Shown: positions 23,306-34,804, numbered from the stretch's first letter. The stretch is 64,000 nucleotides of DNA from Cepaea nemoralis (GCA_014155875.1 JACEFZ010006323.1:277501-341500); one strand, 5' to 3'. Numbers and translations are program-made. The notes: generated by a model from the sequence alone, not told the origin.

Positions 23306-23724
23306 AAACGTAACAGGGAATTAAACAAGACGCTGTTACGTACACAATGAAGACGGATATTTAGAAATATATGAGCCCAGTACTGAACTAACAGAGGACA
23401 CACAATAATATGTAGTGACTGTTACTTGTAGAAGCTAATGAACAATAAATGTGTCAAGACAGACTAGGCCACAGAAAAATAACGATAAAAAACTAGAAGC
23501 ACAACAGTATTCAAGTCCACAACATTCAAATGACAAGGAACATCAAGTATATTTCGAGGATCAACCAAGTATTATTCCAACAAGAAGGTGTCATCATTAA
23601 CCGGGTAAATCATTCATATTAAAGAGAACTATGGAATAGGTTAGAAATCATCTGTAGTCAAACATGTAGCTTACTAAGATTCCCATGTTCCAGCACTAGT
23701 CTACTCCAATTGCATACGTCAGCA
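23306..23724. other. Unannotated spacer
   Basis: A-rich; no recognised feature. Confidence 0.45.
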
Positions 23725-23935
23725 ATTTTAAACCTGTTTTCACTGCGGGCGACTTAAAAGCAGACCGTCTTGCGTTGGTTTTCATATGATGAGATGAGTG
23801 GTGGTTCGTTCGGAAAACAATGATAAACTACTGAACATAAACTTGCCAAGAAATCACAAACAGCCAAAAAACAAAACGCATGGGATTGACTGCGCCGTCG
23901 TGTCAAGGATATGCGACTAACTTAACTTTTTATTT
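23725..23935 (+). mobile_element. SINE family C, head-less copy
   Basis: Starts within the body: GCAGACCGTCTTGCGTTGGT, ATAAACTACTGAACATAAAC, AAGAAATCACAAACAGCC, and the 3' end AAGGATATGCGACTAACTT. Confidence 0.65.
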
Positions 23936-24241
23936 CTTATGTCATGTTTTTTTTTCCTTATTACTCCTGATTTTAACAAGACTATTTTGAACGCATAGAG
24001 CCAATCTATGTGGAGTTTGGTAAGCCTGGGTGAGTTTTCGCAACTGGAGGAGAAAGGTACAATAAACTTACGACTAACATTTGACAAATGGTATGTTTGA
24101 AACTATAACCCAAAGCTATCATGCTAAAAGATAGGAGGGTATAAAAGGGGTTTAACGACCAGAGAATCATTTAACTAACAGCACAGTCTATACTCTCATT
24201 TCGAGTGTCCCTAAGGAGAATTTAACATTCCAAATCGAATA

Positions 24242-24618
24242 CAGTAGTTCTCAACCATTTTTGGCCCATACACCCCTTCACCATATGTTTAGAATGTCAT
24301 TCCCCCCTTTCGTTTTTCTCCCTATACATCCCCCCTCCTCCCGCCCCTACACAGTATACGTAAAAATAGAAGCTAAATTTAATAACACATACTAGAACAA
24401 GGCTAGTCGTTTACATAAAAAGTGATTTGCTGGTTTACTCACGTTATAAAACGAATTTCAGAAGGGCGAGAAGTACATAACCGTTAAGTATGGAAGGAAA
24501 AACAATATCAAGTAATCGGTTCTTGTATTAACGCGATCTTGAAATAATCTTAATTCCCCCCATGGAAACCCTAAAAGTCCCCCCTTGGGGTGAAATCTCC
24601 ACCGGTTGAGAACCACTG
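24242..24618. mobile_element. hAT-type MITE, copy 1
   Basis: Ends CAGTAGTTCTCAACC and GGTTGAGAACCACTG are inverted repeats typical of hAT elements. Flanking 8-mers ATCGAATA and CTCTAATA agree at 6 of 8 positions, a decayed 8-bp target duplication. The interior is T/C-rich with no transposase. Confidence 0.8.
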
Positions 24619-24626
24619 CTCTAATA

Positions 24627-25084
24627 TAAGAGACTTATTTTAACCCTTCCCCTCACACCTGTTCTGCTCCTCTCAGTGTCTGTAAAAAAGCTCATATCAG
24701 TGGGCACTGATTTTCCCATATAGAAAGACACATAAGGAAGAGGCCAAGTCCGCCGCTAACTTGTGCGGGATTGTAAAGGTTAAGGCAGTTCCTTAGCACA
24801 TGCTACTTTTGGGGTATCGACTTCCGGTCCCCAACATGGCGGATAGGCATTGAACAGTTAAGGCCTCTGGGGTGTTTATGCTTGTGGCTACGGTGTGCAT
24901 TCGAAGTTTCCTCATGTTTGATTGGTAGTACATGGTTCCGTCGTCCTGCTACTGAGTGAGTGTGTGGGGCGACACTGTGAGCTGTGAAATTCGTGTGGAA
25001 TGCTTTTTACATCTGCCGCTTTTGTTTGTACAATGAACTGCATGTTCGCAACGATGGCGGCTGGCTGTTGCTGAATTGACTGGT
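24627..25084. other. Unannotated spacer
   Basis: No recognised repeat; no reading frame with known motifs. Confidence 0.45.
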
Positions 25085-25235
25085 TTGCCTTTTCGGTTCA
25101 CGAGTCAATTTTTCAGGAGACTCCTGGGAGTCGTCGCTGGAGCTACGGAGTTCGTGCTTTGTGCGGCGCTTTCGGCGGGGCACCCTGCGGAAAAAGACCG
25201 AGCCTTTGGGATAAAACCCGGATCAATGAAGTCTT
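25085..25235 (+). mobile_element. SINE family B, partial
   Basis: Body only: TTTTCGGTTCACGAGTCAAT, AGACTCCTGGGAGTCGTCGC, GGAGCTACGGAGTTCGTGCT. The tRNA-like head and 3' end are missing. Confidence 0.65.
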
Positions 25236-25468
25236 TCTCGTGACTGCCGATTTCATCGACGATGAACTGTATTTTTCGTGGAGGACTTTTGTGTTGGCAT
25301 TCTGGCGGCGGCATTATGCACAGTGTATCTGTGCGGGCTGTTGGCTTGCCAAGACTTCTGTCTGTTCCACTTTTGACATTGGGCAGTGAGGAACATTTTG
25401 AGTGATATTCACTGGCACAGGAATGGAGCATAATGGGGACGACCAGTTGCCGTGAAGTTGGAACCGCG

Positions 25469-25500
25469 ACTGACTGACTGACTGACTGACTGACTGACTA
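25469..25500 (+). repeat. (GACT)n microsatellite
   Basis: Eight GACT units in a row. Confidence 0.9.
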
Positions 25501-25892
25501 AGTTTTGGGGTATGATGTGTCTGACCGTCACGTATTCAAGGCTACGCCATATAAGGTGAGGTGGCCAGTTTCCTCGTCGCCTTTCCTTTCCAGACACTTG
25601 TCTGGAACCCATTTTATGAGGCTGGATCGACCCAAGAGCAGTTCAGTTCAGAACGATTAACCCCGCCTCCCCTAGGGATCGAATCACCAAGAGCACTAAC
25701 CACTCCCCCCCCCCCCCCCCTCTCCAACAATATATAAGGGGCGTTCATTTGAAATCCGTTCGTGCAGCACCGCGCGTAATTGCGTACGTTGAACAGGATC
25801 ATGTCATAGTCATGTGATAAGTACTGACCAATGAATAAAAGAGCACGTGCTTATTCCCATGATACATAGGTTCTGTTTCTGACCGTTGAGAA

Positions 25893-26967
25893 AATGGCCG
25901 GGTTGATCCAAAAGAAGTCCAAAGAAGCTCAAAGAGCGGTGGTTCAGTTGATTTCATTTGAAGGATGTCGGCCAGTGGTCAAGAATGCAGAAGGCAGCGT
26001 ACGGTAACAAATGTGTGTCGGAAAATGTGACAGACTGGGCACGAATGTTTCGGAAAGACGTCGGTTCACGACAGATCTTCGACGGCGCATATTGTTGCAA
26101 CAGAAAAACACCATCGCCAAAAGTGATACAGCAGTACAGATGAACCATTGTCGAAGCATATAGTTCGCTAGCGAAATAACTTGATGTGTCAATTGGGACA
26201 ATTCAAAAGGTTGTTCGTAAGAAACTGCAATATCGGAAGGTGTGTTCACAGTGGGTACCACGGATGTTGACCGACCACCGAAAAGAGGAACGCATGAGAT
26301 GGTGTTTGAACCACTTGCTGTGTTACAGAGTGGAGGGTGATGCATTTCTCTTACGCATAGTTGCAGGCGATGAATCATGGAGTCACCATTTTGAGCCGAA
26401 CGGCAAAAGATAGCACGCAATGGAAGCATGCTGGATCACCAAAAGCCAAAAAATTCAAGTAACACGTTTCCGCTGGTAAGGTTATGCTGAGCGCATTTTG
26501 TCAAGATGAAGGGCTATTGTTGACCGACTTGAAAGAATCTGGTGTCAACATCAACTCTACCCACTACTTGCAAACACTAGACAAGATGCAAAAAGCCATC
26601 AAGAATAAACGACCCGGCATGCTTTCTCGCGGTGTGATTTTTGTGCACGATAATGCTCATCCGCATGTAGCTAAGATTGTGCAGGAAGCAATAGCAAGGA
26701 AGAGGTTGGAAATTCTGCAACATCCAGGCTATAGTCCTGATTTTTCACTATGTGATTTTCATTTGTTCGGACATAAAAAAAAATGCTCTCAAAGGGCGAC
26801 AATTTCAGACAGATACAGACGTAATGAACGCGGTAAACACTTGGTTCATTGAACAACCACAATCCTTTTTTTTTTTTTTTGCGGACTGCATTCGCCGCCT
26901 ACCTAAGCAATGGGATGCTTGCCTGAATGCCTACGGCGACTTCCTCTTACCAACCCATGGTGCATAA
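25893..26967 (+). pseudogene. mariner transposase pseudogene
   Basis: A mariner transposase cuts and pastes its own DNA at TA sites. The catalytic triad survives: GDESW with D at 26369-26371, VHDNAHPH with D at 26649-26651, and YSPDFSLCDFHLFG with D at 26754-26756. The last two are 34 residues apart, the DD34D signature. The C-terminus is recognisable (RRLPKQWDACLNAYGDF near 26890-26945). The N-terminal helix-turn-helix part starts at ATG 25893 but is broken by several frameshifts and stops; another stop lies near 26412 and a frameshift near 26780, and there is a poly-T insertion at 26865-26880. It cannot make a functional protein. Confidence 0.9.
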
Positions 26968-27005
26968 TTAATTCAAAATGAATACTTTGTTTAATTCTAC
27001 CACCC

Positions 27006-28653
27006 CCACCCCGAACCTGTCTCCATCTTGCCGCGGTGGGGTTGCTTGAGTGTCCCAGTGACCCCAAGCGCTATGCCGATAGATATACAACTACATGTCG
27101 GACAGCTCTTGGGATAGGGATCAAACTAAAAGAGATACAACCTGCTACTCTGCAGGTAGACTGAGGATAGCAGTCAAAAGCTCAAATCAGGTGCACGCAG
27201 CCACTAATACTTGGTCCAAACACATACCATAAGGCTACCATCTGAGGGATATGGCTGAACGCCTCTAAGCCACTAACCCCTAGATGTGTCGGTGGGGCCG
27301 ATACCCACATACTGCAAAACGGAGGTGAGATACTGAGCACGCTACATGCTTAGTTCAGATACTCGTTCGAAGGCTCTCAGCTGGGGGATATGAGGGATCC
27401 CCGGATGAGAGGGCCTGGCCGTCTCTCGCTCACTGATGCCCGGAGGTAAGGTGCTGAGCCAGCAGCACATGTAGCCTACCTCGTGAGCGAGTACTAAAGG
27501 TAGAAAAGCGCCCCAGCCGCACGAAATGGTTACTGAAAATGCCTATATCTATACTCAAAGAGTGAGTGCAGTCAAAGGTAAAAAACGCCTCATTAAAGCG
27601 AAATGGAACGCTTGGCTAGCGAATCCATTGCGTGGAAGTCCGAAGCTAAAACTTACCTAGTGGATGTCGTCCGCAGACTGACCGTTCCTGGTTTGTGCGG
27701 GGAGCGGCGAGTGGCTAACGAAATGCCCAATATATGGAAGTGAGGAATTAAAGCAGCCATGAGCAGGATATGGCGATTCCCTGGGTGAGCCAGTCTCAGA
27801 GCAATAAGTGCCGGCTCTGCAATTATGGAAGCCTCCTTGGATAGTGGGGAATGCGCATGGTCTGCCCCTGCCTTCCCTTGAGGGTTGACCGTGATGTCTT
27901 TGACCGTTCTACCTTGACCAGCTGAGATGTGGGCGACACCACAACAGTAAGAGTCTAACGTGCCTCGAAACCCGAGGAAGGCTAACCTCATTAAAAAATG
28001 CCCGCCGAAGACGGAAGTGCCGTCCTACGGGTGGCAAAATAAAAATTGGCACTACGCAATTACGTCCGAGTGAAATGTCTTTCGTGCTAGGAACAGCTCT
28101 GACTACCTAGTTTTCCGAATGCCTATCGTGTCCGGAAAAGCTCTGACTAGCTAGTTTTCCGAATGTCCGTTGTGCCCGGAACAGCTCTGACGGGCACAGC
28201 GACAAGCACATGTCCGAATCGAAAACTCGCTGAGTGGATACCGTCTGCAGACCGGTCTGGTTTGTGCGGGAAAGGCCCGTGGTAAACGAAGTGCCCAATA
28301 CACTGAAGTGAGGAATTAAAGCAGCCATGAGCAGGACGTGACGATTCCCTTTGTGAGCCCAGCACCAGGGCGCTATGTGTCGGCTCTGCAACTATGGAAG
28401 CCACCCTGGATGGCGGAAAATGCCATGGACTGTCCCTGCCTTCCCTTGAGGGTTGGTCGTGAAGCACTCGACCGTTCCAACTTGACAAGCTGGGATGTGG
28501 ACGGCACCACAAAAGTGAGAGTCCCACAGGAATGCTTACCTGTCAAAAATGCACGCTAAAAGTCGGATTGGCCCAAGGGTTTCGGCCCAAGGGTGCCTAA
28601 CCAGACACACCGCAATCACATCTGAAAAAACACTCTGGATGAACGCAAAGAAG
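27006..28653 (+). repeat. 28S-like/rDNA-spacer-like repeat block inside mariner
   Basis: Contains AAGGCTACCATCTGAGGGAT and GATATGGCTGAACGCCTCTA near 27250, a degraded second copy near 27370, and two long units (near 27660-28040 and 28210-28580) related to those at 21240-21910. Imperfect direct repeats (AATTCTACCACCC at 26993; AATTCTTCCACACC at 28654) flank the block and may be its target duplication. Confidence 0.6.
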
Positions 28654-28791
28654 AATTCTTCCACACCTGTTAATGTTTTTTTCATGCTTTTGTAATAAAG
28701 AAATTGGTACGGGTTGCAAATGAATGCCCCTAATAGATCTTAATATAGATCAAATGTGAACGACACGTCTCTGATCGCGGATTATTGGACG

Positions 28792-29342
28792 TACGAGGGA
28801 GCTTCAAATGAAAACCTTAAAACTGTTATAGAAATTACAATAACCATGTCATTGACTTGCAATCTGTCAATAGTTTTGACAACAAGAGGGTTAAGCATGT
28901 GACATCACGATGCAGACGAATACGGTGACGTCATAAGGACAGTTTAAAGATGGCCGACCAATTTTGGACATGCACCTAAGAGAAGCCGCGTTTTGTTATC
29001 CATTTAAAAAAAGAAAATCAGTAAAGGAGTGAAACCTATAAATTCATCGGTGCATAAAGGCTCCGTGTGGTGATGTATGCCTGCCAGTCCAGCAAGTGTA
29101 TGAGTGGAGTAGGACATTTCAAAATGGCGTGACTTCCGTGACAGACTCTTCACGACCGGGTCAGGCACACCGAGCAGTGACCTCAAAGTCGATTTGTCTA
29201 CAGGAATCCAAGCAATTTATCGGCGCTGGAGGACTTGCATTGAACGCAGTGTTGACTACATCGAAAAATGATATATTTATTCTTTGCTTTTTCAGAATAT
29301 ATCCACACACACACAAATATTTTTATGTGAAGCTCTCTCGTA
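28792..29342 (+). mobile_element. mariner-derived non-autonomous element, copy 1
   Basis: TA plus CGAGGGAGCTTC at the left and GAAGCTCTCTCG plus TA at the right form exact terminal inverted repeats with TA target sites. Inside are two transposase scraps: QVYEWSRTFQNGVTSVTD with SRPGQAHRAVTS near 29090, then a RRWRTC-like stretch from the far C-terminus. The catalytic centre is deleted. The copy at 61617-62180 has the same internal deletion. Confidence 0.85.
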
Positions 29343-29980
29343 TGTGTTATCGGGAAGGAGGTTAACAACTGTAAGAACCTGTGTACACCTTGAGCACATT
29401 AAAAATCTATCGTTAGTTAGAAATCGACAAGAGCTGGCTGAACAGGGCGCTGTCTATGCCACATTTCAAAAAGAGGAAAGTAACCCAAAAATAATACGTA
29501 TAACATATGTGATTCTGAAGATGTGTGCCCATGTGTTACCGGGGCGCGAAAGGTGAAGGAAATAAATTACTAAATCACTTTGAAGCGTGTCGGAACAAGC
29601 GTTTAGATTTTTGTTCCGCCAGTAAAAGGAAAATATTCACAGCAATCATGCCTAAACAGATTCAAGAGATCAAATATTTTCAGCTCACAGCCAGAAGGAA
29701 AGATGCTAGATCTATCCAGATCAAAAAAGAACAAGTACAATGTCACGTTCATGGTGCGCTGCGGCAGATACTTGTACACACAGTTGATTCAATATAGAGA
29801 CAATGCAGAGATTCTGAGACAGTCATTGCCACCGTGTCTGTCATTCAAAGAACTTAAGTGAAATTTATAAATGAAGAAATTATGAGTGGTGGGGAAGGGG
29901 GAGATGTGATGGAAAAGGCGACTAAAGAGCGTTTCTCTGAGAATTGCTATATGTACACTGTAGAAAAATAATTAACCAAA
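29343..29980. other. Unannotated spacer
   Basis: Open frames to 90 codons exist (29284-29797) but show no family motif or splice-site framing. Confidence 0.45.
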
Positions 29981-29984
29981 CGTT

Positions 29985-30198
29985 GCAGTCAACATCAGCA
30001 TTTTCCAGCTGCTGTTGATGTTCTAAGGCAAGATTTCGCTCAATAATTTCCCATTTCTTTCTCAGCGATCGGCTTACATACCCCGTAAGTTACTAACGCG
30101 GCCAGAATGGCTACCGATTCTCGCGCAGGTTACGTTACTCACGAGAATATACGGGATTACGGAGAAAGACGTTAAACCCTAGGCCAGGGAGACCGGCC
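29985..30198 (-). mobile_element. SINE family D, copy 1
   Basis: Minus strand: head GCCGGTCTCCCTGGCCTAGG, TTTCTCCGTAATCCCGTATA, B-box region degraded, then the body shared with family C, ending GCTGATGTTGACTGCAACG. Confidence 0.65.
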
Positions 30199-31039
30199 GA
30201 TATTACCGATGTACAATGATCATGTATCAAACACAAGACAAAACAAAAACAGAATGGCTTCGCGGTTTGGATTAACTCACGGCTGTAATAGGAATCAGGC
30301 GAGGAGTTAGGCGGACGGGTTTGATTAATTTGGGGGAGCGGGATGAGCAACGGACCAGGTTGGTTTCCCGAAAGCCCTCTGGGAGGCAGTACGAATAAAT
30401 GACTCAGGTGACGGAGGTGATGCTGCAGATTTTGACCAGACTCCAAGAAGTGGAATGCAAACGGCGTGAAGCTAGACAAGATGGTCCTGTGGGATGCCAA
30501 AGAAGAATAGCCATCCATCAAAGAACTGGTATCGTCAGTCGCTACAGGCATTAAGGAGATACTGAGTTGGAGATCTGAGCTCTTATGGATTAAACATTCA
30601 CAGTGCAATGAGGATGATATGTTGTTTTACTAACTATCTAATTTGAAGAACGTTTGCAATTATACATATTTATGTTGATCTTTATTTTGCCAAGTTCTTT
30701 TATCTAATGTAATGCCATTTGCTATCTGTTTGTTGCTGCGTATATGAGAATCATTTAAAAAGTAATTAACATTCAAAAATAGCGCAAATAGAATCGTTGT
30801 TATTTCAATTAATATTATCATGGCATTTAAAATATATAAAAGTGCGCTTGAAAGGAATGTGTTCTTTATCGGTATCTACCTCTATATCTATCTCCTCCGC
30901 CTCTTTCTTCTTCTATTCATCATCACTGGCACCATCATCATCTTCTTCTTTCTCTTCTTCTTCCTCCTTCACGTCCTCTTCGCTTTTAGTATTATTATTA
31001 TTTTTGTGTTAGTAGTTATTACTAATACTGCCACCGTGA
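30199..31039. other. Unannotated spacer with short TCT-rich stretch
   Basis: A pyrimidine-rich TCTTCT tract lies at 30880-30985. Nothing else recognised. Confidence 0.5.
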
Positions 31040-31258
31040 TTACTGCTCTCAATCCCACCCACCGCGTTCGAAACACAGCCTGAGGCGATTTAGAAATAAA
31101 CCGCCTTGCATTGGTTTTCATACAATGGTATGAGTTCCGGTGGTTCAGAAAACAATAGCAAACTACTGAACGTAGACTTGCCAAGAAATCACAAAACACA
31201 TAAAAATGCTGGGATTGACTGCGACGTCCTGTAAATGATATGCAACTAACTTTTTAGT
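31040..31258 (+). mobile_element. SINE family C, copy 5
   Basis: B-box-like CCGCGTTCGAAACACAGCC, AACCGCCTTGCATTGGTTTT, AGCAAACTACTGAACGTAGA, AAGAAATCACAAAACAC, and an end near CGACGTCCTGTAAATGATAT. Confidence 0.7.
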
Positions 31259-31559
31259 TCTGCTGTTGCTACCACTAGTTTTACTGCCTCTACTGCGACG
31301 CTATGTGTCTTTTACTCCTATCCATAATTACTGCAGCTTGTCGTTTTCATATTGTTTATTATGTATTTGAATACGGACACCATCAATGTTATTGACGTTA
31401 TTGTAAATAAGAAAGGTGCAATTGCAAACGCCACACGTTAGCATGCAAGAGTCGGTCAGCTCAGGCTACTGAACCATCTCACTGGTCAGCCAAACAGTGC
31501 ATCCGGTACAATAACAATTTATATATGCTAACCAATCTTTCACAGAAAAACGACAATTA

Positions 31560-31918
31560 AAATATAAAGACAGCTTTCTGCAGGGTGTTTTCAGTTTGAC
31601 AATGAAATATATATGGAAAGACAGTTTTGTATAGAGTGTTTTCATGTTAACAATGAAATATTAAATACACAAAGATAATGTTTATTACAGGGTGTTTTCA
31701 GTTTAACACTGAAACGTTATATATGCACGGACAGTTCTGTGTAGGGTGTTTTCATGTTAACAATGAAATATTAAATACACACAGATAGTTTAGTACACGG
31801 TGTTTTTAGTTAACAATGAAATAGTATATATGCAAGGACAGTTCTGTGAAGGGTGTTTTCAGGTTAACAATGAGATAGTAAATATATATGGTGTATAAAT
31901 TTAACAATAAAATATTAT
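31560..31918. repeat. About 60-bp minisatellite, 6 copies
   Basis: Units carry GGGTGTTTTCAGTTTAACAA, TGAAATATTAAATACAC and GGACAGTTCTGT. Lies about 55 bp from the Kv exon donor, inside the intron. Confidence 0.85.
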
Positions 31919-31967
31919 TTAACAAAAAAATACGAAAAAAAAGCCTTTCAGGCTGTATTCCATTTTA

Positions 31968-31973
31968 ACTCAC
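31968..31973 (-). promoter_or_regulatory. 5' splice donor of the Kv exon
   Basis: CAAAG|GTGAGT on the minus strand, directly after codon 172. It closely matches the metazoan U1 donor consensus and falls exactly where homology to Shaw proteins would enter the first transmembrane segment. Confidence 0.85.
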
Positions 31974-32489
31974 CTTTGCAGATGTTGATGAGTATGGTTC
32001 ATCGAATAAAGCCCAGATCTTGGGTTGTATTCGTTGCCAGCAGTTCAACTCCCCACTTTTATACTCCTCCTCCAGCCCGAACTTCTTCATAATATCTTCC
32101 TCTGTTGGCTTGTCCGTGTCCAAATCTAGCCGATCAAGAATGGCCAGCACATCCTGCGTGTCTCTGTGCTGCGTGTAGGTCATCCAGCAACAGGGCTCCA
32201 CCTGGTTGGAATCCAGACCCCAGAACTCCAGCTCATCCTCAAAGAGAGGTCCGCAAACGTCTGTAGGGTAATGCAATTTCCCTGAGCGGTAGTAATTGAG
32301 GATCTGGGCGAACACTCCCGGATGACGGTCAAAGAAGTATTCATTGAGAACTGGGTCGTAATTAGCCAGGGCTTCTGTTAGTCTGGAAAGACGAGTAGCT
32401 GGAATTTTCTTTAGCGTGGCTTTGTAAGTTTCGTGTCGTATACCGCCCACGTTGATGATTACACGGTTATCCGCGTCTGCCAGGTTCAT
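31974..32489 (-). CDS. Shaw: Shaw-type (Kv3) voltage-gated potassium channel, first coding exon
   Basis: Encodes residues 1-172 of a Kv alpha subunit of the Shaw/Kv3 family, a delayed-rectifier potassium channel of neuronal plasma membrane. Residues about 8-103 are the complete T1/BTB tetramerisation domain ([40 protein letters not shown]). The zinc site HX5CX20CC is intact at H73, C79, C100 and C101, the mark of non-Shaker Kv subunits. Residues about 151-172 ([13 protein letters not shown]) lead to the first membrane helix, which is not in this exon. The exon ends in phase 0 at a GTGAGT donor (31973-31968). The ATG at 32489 has AAA before it, and an in-frame TAA lies eight codons upstream, fixing the start. 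No stop or frameshift; clearly under selection, unlike all other frames here. Downstream exons were not found at 1-31973. Confidence 0.93.
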
Positions 32490-32644
32490 TTTCGCAATTG
32501 ACGGAGCTCGTTATGGATGGGGAAAACGAGCAGCGTAATGGGAAAAGATGTTTGCGATGAGAAGTGGTTTGTGAACCAGGCCAGTGACGAACTGTGACGA
32601 CAGAGTTATTGCTATTAAGGTGATTGACTGCTCGTCAAGGATAC
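32490..32644 (-). other. Putative 5' UTR of the Kv exon
   Basis: Non-repetitive sequence upstream of the ATG. A pyrimidine-rich stretch ending CACCTTTCAG at about 32645 could be a 3' splice acceptor, giving an exon of 31974-32644 with a 155-nt leader. Without transcripts this boundary is inference; transcription might instead start upstream of it. Confidence 0.4.
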
Positions 32645-32759
32645 CTGAAAGGTGAATAATTGTTAAGATAATTAGAATTATTATTATACTTATTATATTA
32701 TACGTCGATAGCATCACCTTCCTTATCATCATTGTCACCACCATAGCCATAATTTTCTT

Positions 32760-33775
32760 TTTTAATTTAGTTCGCTCGCTGTGAACTTGAGTGAAGTTTG
32801 TTTTTAATTTAGTTGGCTCGCTGTGAACTCGAGTGTAGTTTGTTTTTAATTTAGTTGGCTCGCTGTGAACTCGAGTGTAGTTTGTTTTTAATTTAGTTGG
32901 CTCGCTGTGAACTCGAGTGTAGTTTGTTTTTAATTTAGTTGGCTCGCTGTGAACTCGAGTGTAGTTTGTTTTTAATTTAGTTGGCTCGCTGTGAACTCGA
33001 GTGTAGTTTGTTTTTAATTTAGTTGGCTCGCTGTGAACTCGAGTGTAGTTTGTTTTTAATTTAGTTGGCTCGCTGTGAACTCGAGTGTAGTTTGTTTTTA
33101 ATTTAGTTGGCTCGCTGTGAACTCGAGTGTAGTTTGTTTTTAATTTAGTTGGCTCGCTGTGAACTCGAGTGTAGTTTGTTTTTAATTTAGTTGGCTCGCT
33201 GTGAACTCGAGTGTAGTTTGTTTTTAATTTAGTTCGCTCGCTGTGAACTCGAGTGTAGTTTGTTTTTAATTTAGTTCGCTCGCTGTGAACTCGAGTGTAG
33301 TTTGTTTTTAATTTAGTTGGCTCGCTGTGAACTCGAGTGTAGTTTGTTTTTAATTTAGTTGGCTCGCTGTGAACTCGAGTGTAGTTTGTTTTTAATTTAG
33401 TTGGCTCGCTGTGAACTCGAGTGTAGTTTGTTTTTAATTTAGTTGGCTCGCTGTGAACTCGAGTGTAGTTTGTTTTTAATTTAGTTCGCTCGCTGTGAAC
33501 TCGAGTGTAGTTTGTTTTTAATTTAGTTGGCTCGCTGTGAACTCGAGTGTAGTTTGTTTTTAATTTAGTTGGCTCGCTGTGAACTCGAGTGTAGTTTGTT
33601 TTTAATTTAGTTGGCTCGCTGTGAACTCGAGTGTAGTTTGTTTTTAATTTAGTTGGCTCGCTGTGAACTCGAGTGTAGTTTGTTTTTAATTTAGTTGGCT
33701 CGCTGTGAACTCGAGTGTAGTTTGTTTTTAATTTAGTTGGCTCGCTGTGAACTCGAGTGTAGTTTGTTTTTGGCG
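32760..33775 (-). repeat. 42-bp minisatellite derived from SINE A tail, about 24 copies
   Basis: Near-identical units: TTAGTTGGCTCGCTGTGAAC, TCGAGTGTAGTTTG, TTTTTAAT; period 42. Read on the minus strand the core is ACACTCGAGTTCACAGCGAG, the same as the tail of SINE family A (CTYGAGTTCAAAGCGAGCGA). The array abuts the 3' end of the SINE A copy at 33776-34033 in matching orientation. Units vary almost only at TTGG/TTCG. Confidence 0.95.
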
Positions 33776-34033
33776 TTAGTTAGCTTTGAGTCCACGATGA
33801 ACTTCACTACTTCTAATACACTGGACTGATTTTTGCGTGTGGATTAGCTTTCCCTATTACCAGTGTGTCTCGCCTCAAACGAACCCACTCCGACTTCTGA
33901 GGTACTAGTAATGTACGTTCCCAAGTCAAGGATAAGAAGTCAACAATTGTATCCATTTGACTGGGGTAGGGGTTTAACCCGCTACCACGGTATCTGATGT
34001 TTACAAACGAGTGCTCTTATCAATTCGGCCATG
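33776..34033 (-). mobile_element. SINE family A, copy 6
   Basis: Minus strand: head GGCCGAATTGATAAGAGCAC, B-box-like GGGTTAAACCCC, body CAGAAGTCGGAGTGGGTTCG, then GGTAATAGGGAAAGCTAATC, tail GACTCAAAGCTAACTAACGC running into the 42-bp array. Confidence 0.85.
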
Positions 34034-34640
34034 CTGATATATTTCTATATTAAGCATCCATATAATCATTATCATTCTCATCGTCATCAGCGACATCATT
34101 ACTGTCACCATTATTTCTATTTTACTTGCAATATCACTAATAATATAATCATCACCATAATTATTATTGTCATTATCTTTAGCATTATCCTTACCATTAT
34201 TCTTCTTCTTCGTTGTTATTGATGTTCTTCCTCTTCTTCGTATACATTCACATGTCAATATGAAAAACTACAAAGAAGGCAGCAATCACCTTGAGCGTGT
34301 TGATATCTCTATATCTCCACAGAATTTCTCATCAAATGGAGCGAATGTACGCCAAAATAGTTTTCTGTTCTACTTATGGTGAACAGTTCTGTAACACACG
34401 TTTATCTCTAATCTTACACTATTACATTCATCAGTATCTCCTATCTTTAGTTTATTAACTGGTTCAGTGCCACACAGAAAAGTAGGTTTGGACCAAACAT
34501 GGTACACAAATAAATGAGCAGGTATTATAATGTAAAATACCATTCACTGAGCATTAAAATTGAGGAAGATACCACGAGACAAATAATACTAGTATGACAA
34601 TATACTGCCCCTCTGTCCAAAATGAGAAGTCTCATTTAGC
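34034..34640. other. Spacer
   Basis: CAT/ATT-rich stretch (34070-34215) and unannotated DNA. A motif AGGTTTGGACCAAAC near 34485 recurs inverted near 58620. Confidence 0.45.
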
Positions 34641-34648
34641 GATATATA

Positions 34649-34804
34649 TAGGGTGTATTTTTAATGACTGTGCAGTGTTTGGCAATATTGCCGGTCCAAG
34701 TTTTGTATTCACCCTCTGTAAAGTTCATACAACATAATAGGTAAATACAAAACTTGGATCGGCAATATTTTTAAACACTGCACGGTCATTAAAAATACAC
34801 CCCA
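34649..34804. mobile_element. Palindromic MITE, copy 2
   Basis: Inverted arms with GGGTGTATTTTTAATGACTG and the complementary right arm; core CACCCTCTGTAAAGTTCATA. Same family as 9055 and 50382. Confidence 0.85.

Larger units (their letters stand above)
25737..28731 (+). mobile_element. mariner (DD34D) transposon interrupted by an rDNA-like repeat block
   Basis: Left end AGGGGCGTTCATTTGA at 25737 and its inverted partner ending at 28731 match at 20 of 23 positions. Between them are a decayed transposase (25893-26967) and then about 1.65 kb of foreign 28S-like repeats (27006-28653). The poly-C run at 25707 lies just outside. Confidence 0.75.

Noticed and set aside
25944..26429. 161-codon minus-strand frame
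   Set aside because: Antisense shadow of the mariner transposase pseudogene, which explains the sequence on the plus strand.
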